In this document: piece after piece, positions 1-8,443 of the stretch | How the letters are laid out: every line of letters begins with the position of its first letter | Position numbering within the stretch: position 1 is the first letter of the stretch | Source: Caulobacter segnis ATCC 21756 | GTDB lineage: Bacteria; Pseudomonadota; Alphaproteobacteria; Caulobacterales; Caulobacteraceae | Reading direction: 5' to 3' | Length of the DNA stretch: 64,000 nt | NCBI RefSeq assembly: GCF_000092285.1 | Contig: NC_014100.1 | Span: 3,720,001 to 3,784,000, forward strand | The notes under the pieces: model-generated | Databases searched by the model: none | Told to the model about the DNA's origin: nothing | What the model saw: the letters and a program-made list of their open reading frames with translations, nothing else | Translations under genes and position numbers: made by a program

Positions 1-101
1 CGAGGGTGCGGCGTTCCGCGACGGAAAGCAAGCGCGTTGCGTTTGAAGATGAACCAATGTAGGTTTTTATTCGCAATCGACTCTCTCGGTTATTGCGAAC
101 T

Positions 102-138
102 GGCGAGCGGCCCGTGGAGTCCACAAGGGCCGCTCGCC
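102..138 (+). terminator. Strong hairpin, probable terminator of an upstream gene
   Basis: Arms GGCGAGCGGCCC (102-113) and GGGCCGCTCGCC (127-138) are perfectly complementary around a 13-nt loop and are followed by CCTTTCTC. It lies about 90 bp before the thiolase start, so it most likely ends a transcript that begins left of the window. A second inverted repeat (70-77 with 92-99) precedes it. Confidence 0.55.
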
Positions 139-226
139 CCTTTCTCATCACGATCTCGCAAGCCTCTTGCGCGGGATGCGGCGATGAGGGCCTATCCCGC
201 CTCAAAAGCTTTGTAGGGAGCAAGTC

Positions 227-1414
227 ATGTCCGCCGCCGATCCCGTCGTCATCGTCTCTTACGCCCGCACGCCGATGGGCGGCTTCCAGGGCGCGCTGGG
301 CGGCGTGAAGGCCACCGAACTCGGCGCGACGGCGGTGAAGGCCGCCATCGAGCGCGCAGGCGTCTCCGGCGACAAGGTCGAGCAGATCATCATGGGCTGC
401 GTGCTGCCGGCCGGGCTTGGCCAGGCGCCGGCTCGCCAGGCGGCGCTGGGCGCGGGACTTCCCCTGTCGGTCGAGGCGACCACGGTCAACAAGATGTGCG
501 GCAGCGGCATGCAGGCGGCGATCATGGCGCACGACGCCCTGGCGGCCGGCTCGGTCGACCTCGTCGTGGCCGGCGGCATGGAGAGCATGACGGGCGCGCC
601 GTACCTGATGGCCAAGCACCGCGGCGGCGCCCGCATCGGCCACGACCAGATCTGGGACTCGATGTACCTGGACGGCCTGGAGGACGCCTACACCCCCGGC
701 AAGCTGATGGGCGCCTTCGCCGAGGACACCGCCGCCCAGTACCAGTTCACCCGCGAGGCGATGGACGCCTACGCCACCAAGGGCCTCGCCAAGGCCAAGA
801 GCGCCATCGAGAGCGGCGCCTTCAAGGGCGAGATCGCCCCGGTGACGGTCCAGACCCGCAAGGGGACCGAGGTCGTCGACACCGACGAACAACCGCTGAA
901 GGCCGATCCGGCCAAGATCCCGACCTTGCGCCCGGCCTTCGCCCGCGACGGCGGCATCACGGCGGCCAACAGCTCGTCGACCAGCGACGGCGCCGCGGCC
1001 CTGGTCATGACCCGCGAGAGCGTCGCCAAGGCCCTGGGCCTGCCGATCGTCGCCCGCGTCGCCGGCCACGCCGCCCACGCCCACGAGCCCGGCCTCTTCA
1101 CCACCGCCCCGGTCCCGGCCATGAAGAAAGCGCTGAAGAAGGCGGGCTGGAGCGTCGAGGACGTCGACCTGTTCGAGGTCAACGAGGCCTTCGCCGTCGT
1201 CGCCATGATCGCCCAGCAGGAACTCGGCATCCCCGAGGACAAGCTGAACGTCAACGGCGGCGCCTGCGCCCTGGGCCACCCGATCGGCGCGTCCGGCGCG
1301 CGCATCCTCTGCACCCTGATCGCGGCCCTGCAGGCGCGCGGCGGCAAGAAGGGCTTGGCGTCGCTCTGCATCGGCGGCGGCGAGGCCACGGCGATGGCGG
1401 TGGAGCTGGTCTGA
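227..1414 (+). CDS. Acetyl-CoA C-acyltransferase (thiolase)
   Basis: Thiolase of 395 residues, the usual length. It condenses two acetyl-CoA molecules or cleaves acetoacetyl-/3-ketoacyl-CoA in the cytoplasm. The nucleophile Cys91 lies in KMCGSGMQ; the C-terminal GGACALGHPIGASG motif carries His351, and Cys381 lies in LCIGGG, so the catalytic set is complete. The ATG at 227 follows GTAGGGAGCAAGTC, which contains a good ribosome site. The sequence resembles the PhaA/AtoB biosynthetic branch, but no phaB or phaC gene is adjacent, so polyhydroxybutyrate synthesis versus fatty-acid or ketone metabolism cannot be decided here. A small GNAT-fold gene follows by 53 bp. Confidence 0.93.
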   Translation: MSAADPVVIVSYARTPMGGFQGALGGVKATELGATAVKAAIERAGVSGDKVEQIIMGCVLPAGLGQAPARQAALGAGLPLSVEATTVNKMCGSGMQAAIMAHDALAAGSVDLVVAGGMESMTGAPYLMAKHRGGARIGHDQIWDSMYLDGLEDAYTPGKLMGAFAEDTAAQYQFTREAMDAYATKGLAKAKSAIESGAFKGEIAPVTVQTRKGTEVVDTDEQPLKADPAKIPTLRPAFARDGGITAANSSSTSDGAAALVMTRESVAKALGLPIVARVAGHAAHAHEPGLFTTAPVPAMKKALKKAGWSVEDVDLFEVNEAFAVVAMIAQQELGIPEDKLNVNGGACALGHPIGASGARILCTLIAALQARGGKKGLASLCIGGGEATAMAVELV

Positions 1415-1467
1415 GGCCATATGATCCTCACCCGCAACGCGGGAGAGCATCAAGCGTTGGAAAGTTC

Positions 1468-1737
1468 ATGACCGACACCTTCCGCCATAACCCCGAACTC
1501 AGCCGCTACGAGCTGGAAGTCGACGGCCTGCTGGCCGTGGCCGACTACCAGCGCTCGGGGCATCGGCTGGTGATCCCGCACGTCGAGGCCGACCCCGCCC
1601 TGCGCGGCACGGGCGCCGCCGGACGGCTGATGACCAAGGTCGCCGAGACCGCTCGCGCCGAGGGCATGCGGATCACCCCGCTTTGCTCCTATGCGGCGGC
1701 CTGGCTGAAGCGGAACGATCCGGACCTGATCGCCTAG
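1468..1737 (+). CDS. Small GNAT-fold N-acetyltransferase (YjdJ-like)
   Basis: An 89-residue protein of the short GNAT family (YjdJ/Gtn-like). The central segment VEADPALRGTGAAGRLM is the acetyl-CoA pyrophosphate-binding region (R/Q-x-x-G-x-G/A pattern), and the C-terminal SYAAAWLKRN is typical of this family. The substrate is unknown. The reading frame extends upstream into the thiolase gene, but the ATG at 1468 is the only start that gives a family-like N-terminus. The stop overlaps the stop of the convergent M28 peptidase gene by four bases. Confidence 0.85.
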   Translation: MTDTFRHNPELSRYELEVDGLLAVADYQRSGHRLVIPHVEADPALRGTGAAGRLMTKVAETARAEGMRITPLCSYAAAWLKRNDPDLIA

Positions 1738-3113
1738 GGTTGCTTGGGCGCGGGCGGCGGGCTTTCGAAGCTGCCGGCCGGCCCGGGGAAAACGATCGGG
1801 CTCTCCCAGCCGTCGGGGCTGATCGACGAGACGCCGAAGAAGTAGTCGTCGATGACCACGTCCTTCAGGGTCGCGGTTGCGGCGGGACCGGGAACCCAGC
1901 GGTTCAGGCGCCAGGTCGGATCGGTCGTCACGCGCCACCAGACGCGGTGGCCGGCCGCGCCGGGCGTCGGGGCCCAGGAGACCTTGGTGTCCGGGCTGAC
2001 CGCGCCCTCGATCTTCACGCCCGACGGCGGCGGCGGGGCGGAGGCGAGGCTCGCCATCGCCACAACGTTCAGCCGCGTGACCTGCGCCAGATAGGCGAAA
2101 TCCACGCCCTCGATCGTGTCGCCATAGACCTTGCCGTTCTCGGTCCGCAGGTCCTGGTGCTGGCGGTCGTAGTTCTCGACGGCCTCGGTCACGCGCACGG
2201 CCGGATAACCGGCCTCCAGCAGCGGCACCTGGTCGCCGCCCCGGCCGTAGCGGTCGGTGCGATAGACCATCACGACGTCGAAGTTCGTCAGGTACCTGTC
2301 GGCCAGGCCGTCCAGGTAGCGGGCCAGGTTGCGCGAGGGGCTGTCGACCTCGCCGCCGTTGTAGCGCCGGCCGTTGGCCTGCTCCGGCGTCTCGACCGCC
2401 TTGGTGCCTTCCGAGAAGACCCGGACGTGGGTGTTGTCCATCACCCCGCTCTGGCCGCGGCTGTTGCCGACGATGTCGTTGTTGAGGTCGGCCTCGACCT
2501 TCCAGCCGTTGGCCTTGGCGTAGTCGGCCAGCACCTTGCCGCCCAAGAGGCCCTGCTCCTCGCCCGACAGCACCGCGAACACCAGGGTGGCGGGGAACTT
2601 GTGCTTGGACAGCACCCGCGCGGCCTCGATCACCGCCGCCACGCCAGAGCCGTCGTCATTGGCGCCCGGCGCGTCGCTGGTGAAATTCATGACGTCGGTG
2701 ACGCGGCTGTCGATATGGCCGGCGATGATGATCACCCGGTTGGGGTCGCTCGTCCCCTTCTGGATCGCCAGGACGTCCATCACCTCGGTCGGGTTGGGCA
2801 CGCGGCGGCCGGTGAAGACCTGGGACGGCGTCTCGACGGTCAGGCAGCCGCCGCAGTCCTTGGAGATCGCCTCGAACCGCGCCTTGGTCCAGCGTCGCGC
2901 GGCCCCGATGCCGCGCTTGTCCGACTTGGTGTCCGACAGGGTGTGGCGCGTGCCGAAGCCGACCAGCGAGCGGATCGTGCTCTCCAGCGCCTTCGGATCG
3001 ACGTCGGCGGCGACGGTCCGCAACAGAGGTTGGTCCGTCGAAGGGGCGGGCGTTTGGGCGTGGGCGACGCCAGCCGCCATCAGGCTGGCGGCGAGGACGA
3101 GGGACAGGCGCAT
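1734..3113 (-). CDS. Secreted M28-family metallopeptidase
   Basis: A 459-residue exported zinc peptidase. Residues 1-19 form a signal peptide ending AHA. The M28 metal ligands and catalytic acid are visible: His133 and Asp135 (GHIDS), Asp153 (GANDDGSG), Glu185/Glu186 (GEEQGLLG) and Asp213 (NNDIVGN). A segment of about 85 residues at the C-terminus (roughly 365-450, Trp-rich, Pro-flanked) looks like a fibronectin-III-type beta sandwich, a common appendage in secreted M28 enzymes. It probably acts as an aminopeptidase or carboxypeptidase in the periplasm or medium, releasing amino acids from peptides. It stands alone and converges with the GNAT gene. Confidence 0.9.
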   Translation of the reverse strand: MRLSLVLAASLMAAGVAHAQTPAPSTDQPLLRTVAADVDPKALESTIRSLVGFGTRHTLSDTKSDKRGIGAARRWTKARFEAISKDCGGCLTVETPSQVFTGRRVPNPTEVMDVLAIQKGTSDPNRVIIIAGHIDSRVTDVMNFTSDAPGANDDGSGVAAVIEAARVLSKHKFPATLVFAVLSGEEQGLLGGKVLADYAKANGWKVEADLNNDIVGNSRGQSGVMDNTHVRVFSEGTKAVETPEQANGRRYNGGEVDSPSRNLARYLDGLADRYLTNFDVVMVYRTDRYGRGGDQVPLLEAGYPAVRVTEAVENYDRQHQDLRTENGKVYGDTIEGVDFAYLAQVTRLNVVAMASLASAPPPPSGVKIEGAVSPDTKVSWAPTPGAAGHRVWWRVTTDPTWRLNRWVPGPAATATLKDVVIDDYFFGVSSISPDGWESPIVFPGPAGSFESPPPAPKQP

Positions 3114-3188
3114 GGCGACTCCGCAAAAGGCGCGCGAACGTTGCCGATACCAGCGATCGCCGACAACACATTTTCCGGATGCTGAGAG

Positions 3189-3689
3189 CTAGGCCTGCGA
3201 GGCCCGCGCGGCCATGAACGCTACTCGGTCCAGCACCTCGGCCCCCGCCGCCGGCCCGGCCGCGTAGGTGAAGTGCTCCGGCGTGATCGGCTTGCCGCTG
3301 ACCCGGTCGACCAGGACCGGTTCGGCCGCCCGGCCTGTCTCGCGGTCGACCAGCTGCCCTGCGATCCCCTCGACCGCGAAGTGCCGGTTGCCGAAGGCCA
3401 GCATCGCCGTCAGCACCCCGCCGAAGTCCCGCCCGAGGTCCGTCAGAACATATTCGTAGCGCGGCGGTCGGGCGCTATAGGCGCGCTTTTCCAACAGGCC
3501 GTTCTCGACCAGGGCGGCCAGGCGCTTGGTCAGAATGTTCGGCGCCACGCCTAGGCTTTTCTCGAACTGGTCGAAACGTCCAAGACCGTGACTGGCGTCG
3601 CGGAGGATCAAGAAGGTCCAGACATCGCCCACCCGCTCCAGCGTGCGAGCGACCGGACATTGGGTGGGCGGGCGTTCAGATTTGCTCAT
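3189..3689 (-). CDS. HxlR-family transcriptional regulator
   Basis: A 166-residue winged-helix regulator. The HxlR signature is clear: CPVARTLERVGDVWTFLILRD near the N-terminus, then a helix-turn-helix region (FEKSLGVAPNILTKRLAALVENGLLEK) and the wing (RPPRYEYVLTDLG). The C-terminal 60 residues are longer than in minimal HxlR proteins and may form an effector or dimerisation extension. It is divergent from the SDR gene at 3789, with a 99-bp shared upstream region, so it probably controls itself and that gene. Confidence 0.88.
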   Translation of the reverse strand: MSKSERPPTQCPVARTLERVGDVWTFLILRDASHGLGRFDQFEKSLGVAPNILTKRLAALVENGLLEKRAYSARPPRYEYVLTDLGRDFGGVLTAMLAFGNRHFAVEGIAGQLVDRETGRAAEPVLVDRVSGKPITPEHFTYAAGPAAGAEVLDRVAFMAARASQA

Positions 3690-3788
3690 GACGAAATATT
3701 TGGCGAGTAACTTGCGAAATGCAAGTTACTCCATAGCTAGGATGACGAGCCGGACCGATGGGGCCACGGCGAGGGACTTTAGAGAACG

Positions 3789-4598
3789 ATGAGCGACAGC
3801 AACACCCAAGGCGTCCCTGGGGGCGCGGCCCTGATCACCGGCGCTTCCACCGGCATCGGCGCAACCTATGCCGACCGCCTGGCCAAGCGCGGCCAAGACC
3901 TGATCCTGGTCGCCCGCGACGAGGCGCGCCTCAACGCCCTGGCCGAGCGCCTGCGCGCCGAGACCGGCGTGAAGGTCGAGGTCATCAAGGCCGACCTGAC
4001 CAACAAGGCCGACCTCCTGAAGCTGGAAGAGCGCCTGGCCTCCGATCCGGCCATCTCCACCCTGATCAACAACGCTGGCGTCGCGGGCGCGGGCGACTTC
4101 GTCGGGTCCGATCCGGACGCGTTCGAGAAGATGATCCAGCTGAACGTGACGGCCGTGACGCGGCTGGCGGCGGCGGCGGCCCGCAACTTCGTCCCGCGCA
4201 ACGCCGGCACGATCATCAACCTAGCGTCCGTAGTCGGGCTGATGCCGGAGCTGAACATGCCGGTCGACGGCGCGACCAAGGCCTTCGTAACGTATCTGAC
4301 CCAGGGGCTGCGCGTGCAGTTCGCCGACTCCGCCGTGCGGCTCCAAGCGGTGCTGCCGGGCGCCACGCGCACTGAAATCTGGGAGCGCTCGGGCTCGGAC
4401 GTCGACGCGCTGGATCCGAACATGGTCATGGGCGTCGACGACATGGTCAACGCGGCGCTGGCGGGCTTCGATCAGGGCGAGCTGGTCACGATCCCGTCCC
4501 TGCCCGACGCGGCGGACTGGAACAACGCCCTCGCCGCCAAGGCCAAGCTCTATCCCAACCTGTCGCGCAGCCAGCCGGCGGATCGCTTCAAAGCCTAG
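3789..4598 (+). CDS. SDR-family oxidoreductase-like protein lacking the catalytic Tyr
   Basis: A 269-residue classical short-chain dehydrogenase fold. The cofactor motif TGASTGIG is at 17-24, NNAG at 94-97 and the catalytic Ser is at Ser147. The YxxxK motif reads DGATK: Lys164 is kept, but the position of the proton-donating Tyr is Asp160 (codon GAC, one base from TAC). The protein may therefore be inactive, use another acid, or have a non-catalytic role; an assembly error is also possible. It is divergent from the HxlR regulator at 3189-3689, which is the likely controller. The native substrate is unknown. Confidence 0.85.
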   Translation: MSDSNTQGVPGGAALITGASTGIGATYADRLAKRGQDLILVARDEARLNALAERLRAETGVKVEVIKADLTNKADLLKLEERLASDPAISTLINNAGVAGAGDFVGSDPDAFEKMIQLNVTAVTRLAAAAARNFVPRNAGTIINLASVVGLMPELNMPVDGATKAFVTYLTQGLRVQFADSAVRLQAVLPGATRTEIWERSGSDVDALDPNMVMGVDDMVNAALAGFDQGELVTIPSLPDAADWNNALAAKAKLYPNLSRSQPADRFKA

Positions 4599-4607
4599 GA
4601 CGGAATC

Positions 4608-4642
4608 CTCGCCGGCGCGGCGCTCACTCCCGCGCCGGCGAG
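4608..4642. terminator. GC-rich hairpin between convergent genes
   Basis: CTCGCCGGCGCG (4608-4619) pairs perfectly with CGCGCCGGCGAG (4631-4642). It lies between the convergent SDR and OmpA genes, where a bidirectional terminator is expected. There is no T-tract on either side, so intrinsic termination is uncertain. Confidence 0.4.
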
Positions 4643-4706
4643 TCCGCCCAGGACCAGCTCTCCGGCTTGATGCCGACCGGAGAGCCGATCCGGAACGCGG
4701 GAGAAA

Positions 4707-5276
4707 CTAGCTGAGCACCATCACGACGACGCGGCGGTTCTGGGCTCGGCCTTCGCGCGTTTCGTTCGGGGCGACCGGAGCTTCCTGGCCGTAGGAGATC
4801 GTCGCCATCCGGTTCAGGGCGACGCCGTGCTGGCTCAGGAACTTGCGCACCGTTTCCGCGCGCTTTTCACCCAGCTCGTCGTTGTATTCCTTCGAGCCCG
4901 AGTTGTCGGTGTGACCCTGGATCTCGAGGTAGACGTTCTTGTTGTCGGCCTTGAGCTTCTCGGTGAACTCCGACAGACGTTGCTCGGCCTCGGGCGACAG
5001 GGTCGCGGCGTTGACCGGGAACTTCACGGAGTCGTCGGACAGCACCAGGGCGTACTGGAACTTGCCCTCCGCCAGCTTGCCGGCGGCGATGGCGCGGTCC
5101 AGGGCCTCCTTGGAGGTCTTGTCCAGTTCGCCGATCTGGGTGTCGTGAGCGCTGACCCGCTCATTGACGGCGCCAACCTGGGTGTTGACGTACTTCTTGG
5201 TCGCGCAGCCGCTGACCGTAAGGCCGCCCATCACCAGGGCGGCGGCGACCATCATGGTCTTGGTGCTTGCTATCAT
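4707..5276 (-). CDS. OmpA-family peptidoglycan-binding lipoprotein
   Basis: A 189-residue outer-membrane lipoprotein. A short signal peptide ends in the lipobox TVSGC (acylated Cys24). A short coiled-coil-like stretch (about 30-70) follows. The C-terminal OmpA domain (about 85-189) carries the peptidoglycan-binding core NVYLEIQGHTDNSGS, with GHTD at 121-124, and the terminal GRAQNRRVVV segment. It probably ties the outer membrane to the cell wall. The frame is open much further upstream, but only the ATG at 5276 gives a lipoprotein signal. Upstream lies a 180-bp intergenic region shared with the tail of the LysR gene. Confidence 0.9.
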   Translation of the reverse strand: MIASTKTMMVAAALVMGGLTVSGCATKKYVNTQVGAVNERVSAHDTQIGELDKTSKEALDRAIAAGKLAEGKFQYALVLSDDSVKFPVNAATLSPEAEQRLSEFTEKLKADNKNVYLEIQGHTDNSGSKEYNDELGEKRAETVRKFLSQHGVALNRMATISYGQEAPVAPNETREGRAQNRRVVVMVLS

Positions 5277-5455
5277 CTGTTTCTCGTCCGTATTGACGCG
5301 GCGTCCTGCAACGCTCGCATCCTCAAAACGGACAGCCGAACTTGGCCAAAGATAGGCGCGATTCCGGCGCTTCCGGGCCAAGCTTAAGCATTGAAATATA
5401 GGTACATTATAACCCGCGCACGAACCCGCTTCGCGCGCTTTGGTTCCCGCAAAAA

Positions 5456-6325
5456 TTATTCCGTTTCCGACGCCGAAATCCACGCCAGGAAGGCCTTCAA
5501 GGCGGGACTCGGCGCCTTCGACTTCAGCCAGGTCAGCCAGTAGCGGCCCGCCCCGACCTCGATTTCGAAGGGCCGGACCAGCCGTCCTTGGGCGAGGTCT
5601 CGCATGAACATATCGGGCGGCGCCAGCGCCACGCCAAGCCCCTGGATCGCCGCCTCGACCATCACCCAGGAGCTGTCGAACACCGGCCCGCGGATCGGCG
5701 GCGGCGAGAGGCCGGCGGCCGCGAACCAGTCGGGCCAGTCGGCGGCGCGGTAGCTGCGCAGCAGGGTCTCGCGGAATAGGTCCTGAGGGCCCGAGAGGCG
5801 CTCGGCCACCGCTGGGGCGCACAGCGGGCTCATGGGCGCGGCGAATAGCGGCGCGGCCTCGGTCCCGTGCCAGGCCCCGTCGCCGAAGCGGATGGCGCAG
5901 TCCAGCCCCTCACCCGCGAGGTCGGCGCGGTTGTTGTTGGTGAAGAGTCGCAGGTCGACGAACGGATGGGCTTCGCGGAAGGCCGGCAGGCGCGGCAGCA
6001 GCCAGCCGACCGCGAAGGTGCCGACCACCCCGACGCTGAGCACCTCTGTGACCCGGCCGCCCTCGAAGCGCGCCAGGGTGTCGTCGAGGCGGTCGAACGA
6101 CTCCCGCACCGACGGCAGCAGGGCCAAGCCCTCGTCGGTCAGGGCCAGACCCCGGGGCAGCCGGCGGAACAGCGTCGCGCCCAGCCGGGCCTCCAAGCCC
6201 TTCACCTGATGGCTGATCGCCGCCTGGGTCACGCACAGCTCGATCGCGGCCTTGGTGAAGGACAGGTGGCGCGCCGAGGCCTCGAAAGCGCGCAGGGCGT
6301 TGAGGGGCAATTGGGCGCGGCTCAA
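5456..6325 (-). CDS. LysR-family regulator (GcvA/AmpR type) of the adjacent beta-lactamase
   Basis: A 289-residue LysR regulator. The N-terminal winged helix (LPLNALRAFEASARHLSFTKAA...VTQAAISHQVKGLEARLG) is of the GcvA/AmpR subgroup; a LysR substrate-binding domain follows (about 90-285). It is divergent from the class A beta-lactamase gene with 96 bp between the two starts. That is the classical ampR-bla layout, in which the regulator senses cell-wall fragments and induces the enzyme. The regulatory link is inferred from this layout. Confidence 0.88.
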   Translation of the reverse strand: MSRAQLPLNALRAFEASARHLSFTKAAIELCVTQAAISHQVKGLEARLGATLFRRLPRGLALTDEGLALLPSVRESFDRLDDTLARFEGGRVTEVLSVGVVGTFAVGWLLPRLPAFREAHPFVDLRLFTNNNRADLAGEGLDCAIRFGDGAWHGTEAAPLFAAPMSPLCAPAVAERLSGPQDLFRETLLRSYRAADWPDWFAAAGLSPPPIRGPVFDSSWVMVEAAIQGLGVALAPPDMFMRDLAQGRLVRPFEIEVGAGRYWLTWLKSKAPSPALKAFLAWISASETE

Positions 6326-6421
6326 GCGTCAGACCCTAATCCAGCTAATGGGTGCGCCAAGCTATCGTCGTTTGCGCGGAAAGCCAGGCCTGGGCAGTTT
6401 CCGCGTCGAGGAGAACCCCAC

Positions 6422-7324
6422 ATGCTGCATCGTAGAACCCTGATCACGGCCCTGGCGGCCGCGCCCGCCCTGCTGTCCGTCGCCGGCCCATCCCTGGCCC
6501 GCGACCGCGCCATGGCGACGAAAGACCTTAGCTCACGTATTAACGAATTGGAGAAGGCCAGCGGCGGCCGGATCGGCCTGGCCGTACTGGACACCCACGA
6601 CGGCCGCCGTTTCGCCTGGCGCGGCGACCAGCGCTTCCGCATGTGCAGCACGATCAAGGCCCCGCTTAGCGCCGCCATCCTGCGCCGTGTCGACCAGGGC
6701 CGTGAGCGGCTGGACCGGCGGGTGACCTTCGGGCCCGAGGTGCTGATGGACAACTCGCCGATCGTCGAGAAGCATGTCCAGGACGGCATGACGATCGGCC
6801 AGCTGTGCGAGGCGACGATCACGCTCAGCGACAACGCCGCGGCCAACCTGCTGTTCGAGGCCCTGGGCGGCGCGAGCGGCGGCCCGGCGGCCCTGACCCG
6901 CTTCCTGCGGGCCATCGGCGATCAGACCACCCGCAGCGACCGGCTGGAGCCGGAACTGAACCGCGGCCCGCCCGACGATCCGCGCGACACCACCACCCCC
7001 GCGGCCATGCTGGCGACGTGGAAGACCCTGCTGCTGGACGACGCCCTCTCCCCCGCCTCGCGCCAGCAGTTCCGCGACTGGCTGATCGCCAACAAGACCG
7101 GCGACCGGCGGCTGCGCGCGGGCCTGCCGCCCGGCTGGCGCGTCGGCGACAAGACCGGCAACAACGGCCGCGACATCACCAACGACGTCGCCATCGCCTG
7201 GCCGCCGGGACGAGGTCCCATCCTGATCGCCGCCTTCCACGACCGCGGCGGCGACGAGGCGGCCCGCAACGCCGTCCACGCGAATGTGGCGCGGGCGGTC
7301 GTCGCGGCGGGCTTCGGCGCCTAG
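6422..7324 (+). CDS. Class A beta-lactamase
   Basis: A 300-residue serine beta-lactamase that hydrolyses beta-lactams in the periplasm. All class A motifs are present: S76-T-I-K79 (Ambler 70-73), S136-D-N138 (130-132), Glu176 in RLEPELN (Glu166) and K244-T-G246 (234-236). The residue before the nucleophile is Cys75, as in CTX-M and the Cys69 carbapenemases. The KTG is followed by NNG, so a Cys69-Cys238 disulphide is not supported. The N-terminus HRRTLITALAAAPALL looks like a short twin-arginine signal. It is divergent from a LysR regulator and is probably an intrinsic chromosomal enzyme. Confidence 0.94.
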   Translation: MLHRRTLITALAAAPALLSVAGPSLARDRAMATKDLSSRINELEKASGGRIGLAVLDTHDGRRFAWRGDQRFRMCSTIKAPLSAAILRRVDQGRERLDRRVTFGPEVLMDNSPIVEKHVQDGMTIGQLCEATITLSDNAAANLLFEALGGASGGPAALTRFLRAIGDQTTRSDRLEPELNRGPPDDPRDTTTPAAMLATWKTLLLDDALSPASRQQFRDWLIANKTGDRRLRAGLPPGWRVGDKTGNNGRDITNDVAIAWPPGRGPILIAAFHDRGGDEAARNAVHANVARAVVAAGFGA

Positions 7325-7352
7325 CGCGCCCAGCCTTGAGGACCGGGCGCGC
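7324..7352. terminator. GC-rich hairpin between convergent genes
   Basis: GCGCGCCC (7324-7331) pairs with GGGCGCGC (7345-7352). It lies between the stops of the beta-lactamase and SDR genes. There is no T-tract; it may still act as a bidirectional transcription barrier. Confidence 0.35.
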
Positions 7353-7369
7353 GCCGTGGCGGTCGGTGG

Positions 7370-8338
7370 CTAGAACGCTTCGCCGACCATCTTCTCGCTC
7401 AACGCCCACAAGGCCTGGGCGCGCGCCGGGTCGACGGCGTAGGGACGGACGCCAGCACGGAGCAGCGAGTCGCTCTCGACCCGTTCGGCCACGTGACAGT
7501 CCTCGCAATAGCGTCCGCCGACGGCCTCGGCCGGCGCTACGACCCCGGCCCACACGCTGGTCGCCGCGCCTTGCGGAATGGTCTTCATCTGGATCGGAGG
7601 CTGCCCCTGGGCGGCGGCCTCCGCGTTCAGCTGGTCCAGCCACTGCTGGATGAAGACCGGGTCCAGGTGTCGGCTCAGCTCGGTATGGATGCCGCCCGGA
7701 TGCACGGCGGCGGCTCGGACGCCGCGCGCCTTGTGCCGCCGGTCGAACTCGACGGCGAACAGGACGTTGGCGGTCTTGGAGCGGCCATAGGCGCCAAACG
7801 GCGTGTACTCGGTGGTCTCGAAGTTCGGGTCCTCGAGATCGACGTCCGAGAAGCGATGTCCGGCCGAAGCCAGGGACACCACGCGCGAACCCGCCTTCAG
7901 CAGGTCGGCGATGCGGTTGACGAACAGGAAGTGGCCGAGGTGATTGGTCCCAAACTGGGTCTCGAAGCCATCGGCCGTCTTGCCGAACGGCGTCGCCATC
8001 ACGCCGGCGTTGGCGATGACCAGGTCGAACGAACGGCCATCCTCGACCAAGGCGTCGGCGGCGGCGCGAACGCTCTTCAGGTCGGCCAGGTCCAATTGGA
8101 TCAGTTGCAGCGAACCGCCGCCGGTCGCGGCCGCTTCGCGCACGGCGGCGGTCGCCGCCTCGGCCTTGCCCAGGTCGCGGGCCGCTCCGACAACGTCGGC
8201 CCCGTGCGCCGCCAGGGCTCGGGCGGTCTCGACGCCCAGGCCGGCCGAGACGCCGGTGACCAGCACCCGCTTGCCGCTCAAGTCCACGCCCGCCAGGACG
8301 TCGTCAGTGGTGGATTTGGCTCCGAATTGCTCGGTCAT
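7370..8338 (-). CDS. SDR-family oxidoreductase (retinol dehydrogenase/WWOX-like)
   Basis: A 322-residue short-chain dehydrogenase of the long, protochlorophyllide-reductase/WWOX-like type. Visible motifs are the cofactor loop TGVSAGLG, the NAGVMATPFG segment, the catalytic Ser region (VVSLASAGH) and Y-x-x-x-K in YGRSK. The ATG at 8338 was chosen because it begins close to the Rossmann fold; an in-frame upstream ATG at 8380 would run through the TetR-facing regulatory region. It is divergent from a TetR gene with an operator-like palindrome in between, so repression by that TetR is likely. The substrate is unknown. Confidence 0.88.
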   Translation of the reverse strand: MTEQFGAKSTTDDVLAGVDLSGKRVLVTGVSAGLGVETARALAAHGADVVGAARDLGKAEAATAAVREAAATGGGSLQLIQLDLADLKSVRAAADALVEDGRSFDLVIANAGVMATPFGKTADGFETQFGTNHLGHFLFVNRIADLLKAGSRVVSLASAGHRFSDVDLEDPNFETTEYTPFGAYGRSKTANVLFAVEFDRRHKARGVRAAAVHPGGIHTELSRHLDPVFIQQWLDQLNAEAAAQGQPPIQMKTIPQGAATSVWAGVVAPAEAVGGRYCEDCHVAERVESDSLLRAGVRPYAVDPARAQALWALSEKMVGEAF

Positions 8339-8400
8339 GGCTCTCTCGTCCTTGAGGGAATGTTGTCCAAGCTCGCCCAACCGGGTTAAATGGAGGGCAG

Positions 8401-8420
8401 CTCCGGATACATATTCGGAG
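8401..8420. promoter_or_regulatory. Imperfect 20-bp palindrome, candidate TetR operator
   Basis: CTCCGGATACATATTCGGAG is a palindrome matching at 16 of 20 positions. It lies in the 105-bp gap between the divergent SDR (start 8338) and TetR (start 8444) genes. A perfect 10-bp palindrome (GGAGGCCTCC, 8417-8426) overlaps its right end. Its size and place suit a TetR dimer that controls both genes. Confidence 0.55.
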
Positions 8421-8443
8421 GCCTCCTCCGTTTTTCAAGGTCG

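Noticed and set aside
5277..5822. N-terminal extension of the OmpA-like lipoprotein frame
   Set aside because: It would bury the lipoprotein signal and overlap the LysR gene; the ATG at 5276 is clearly better.
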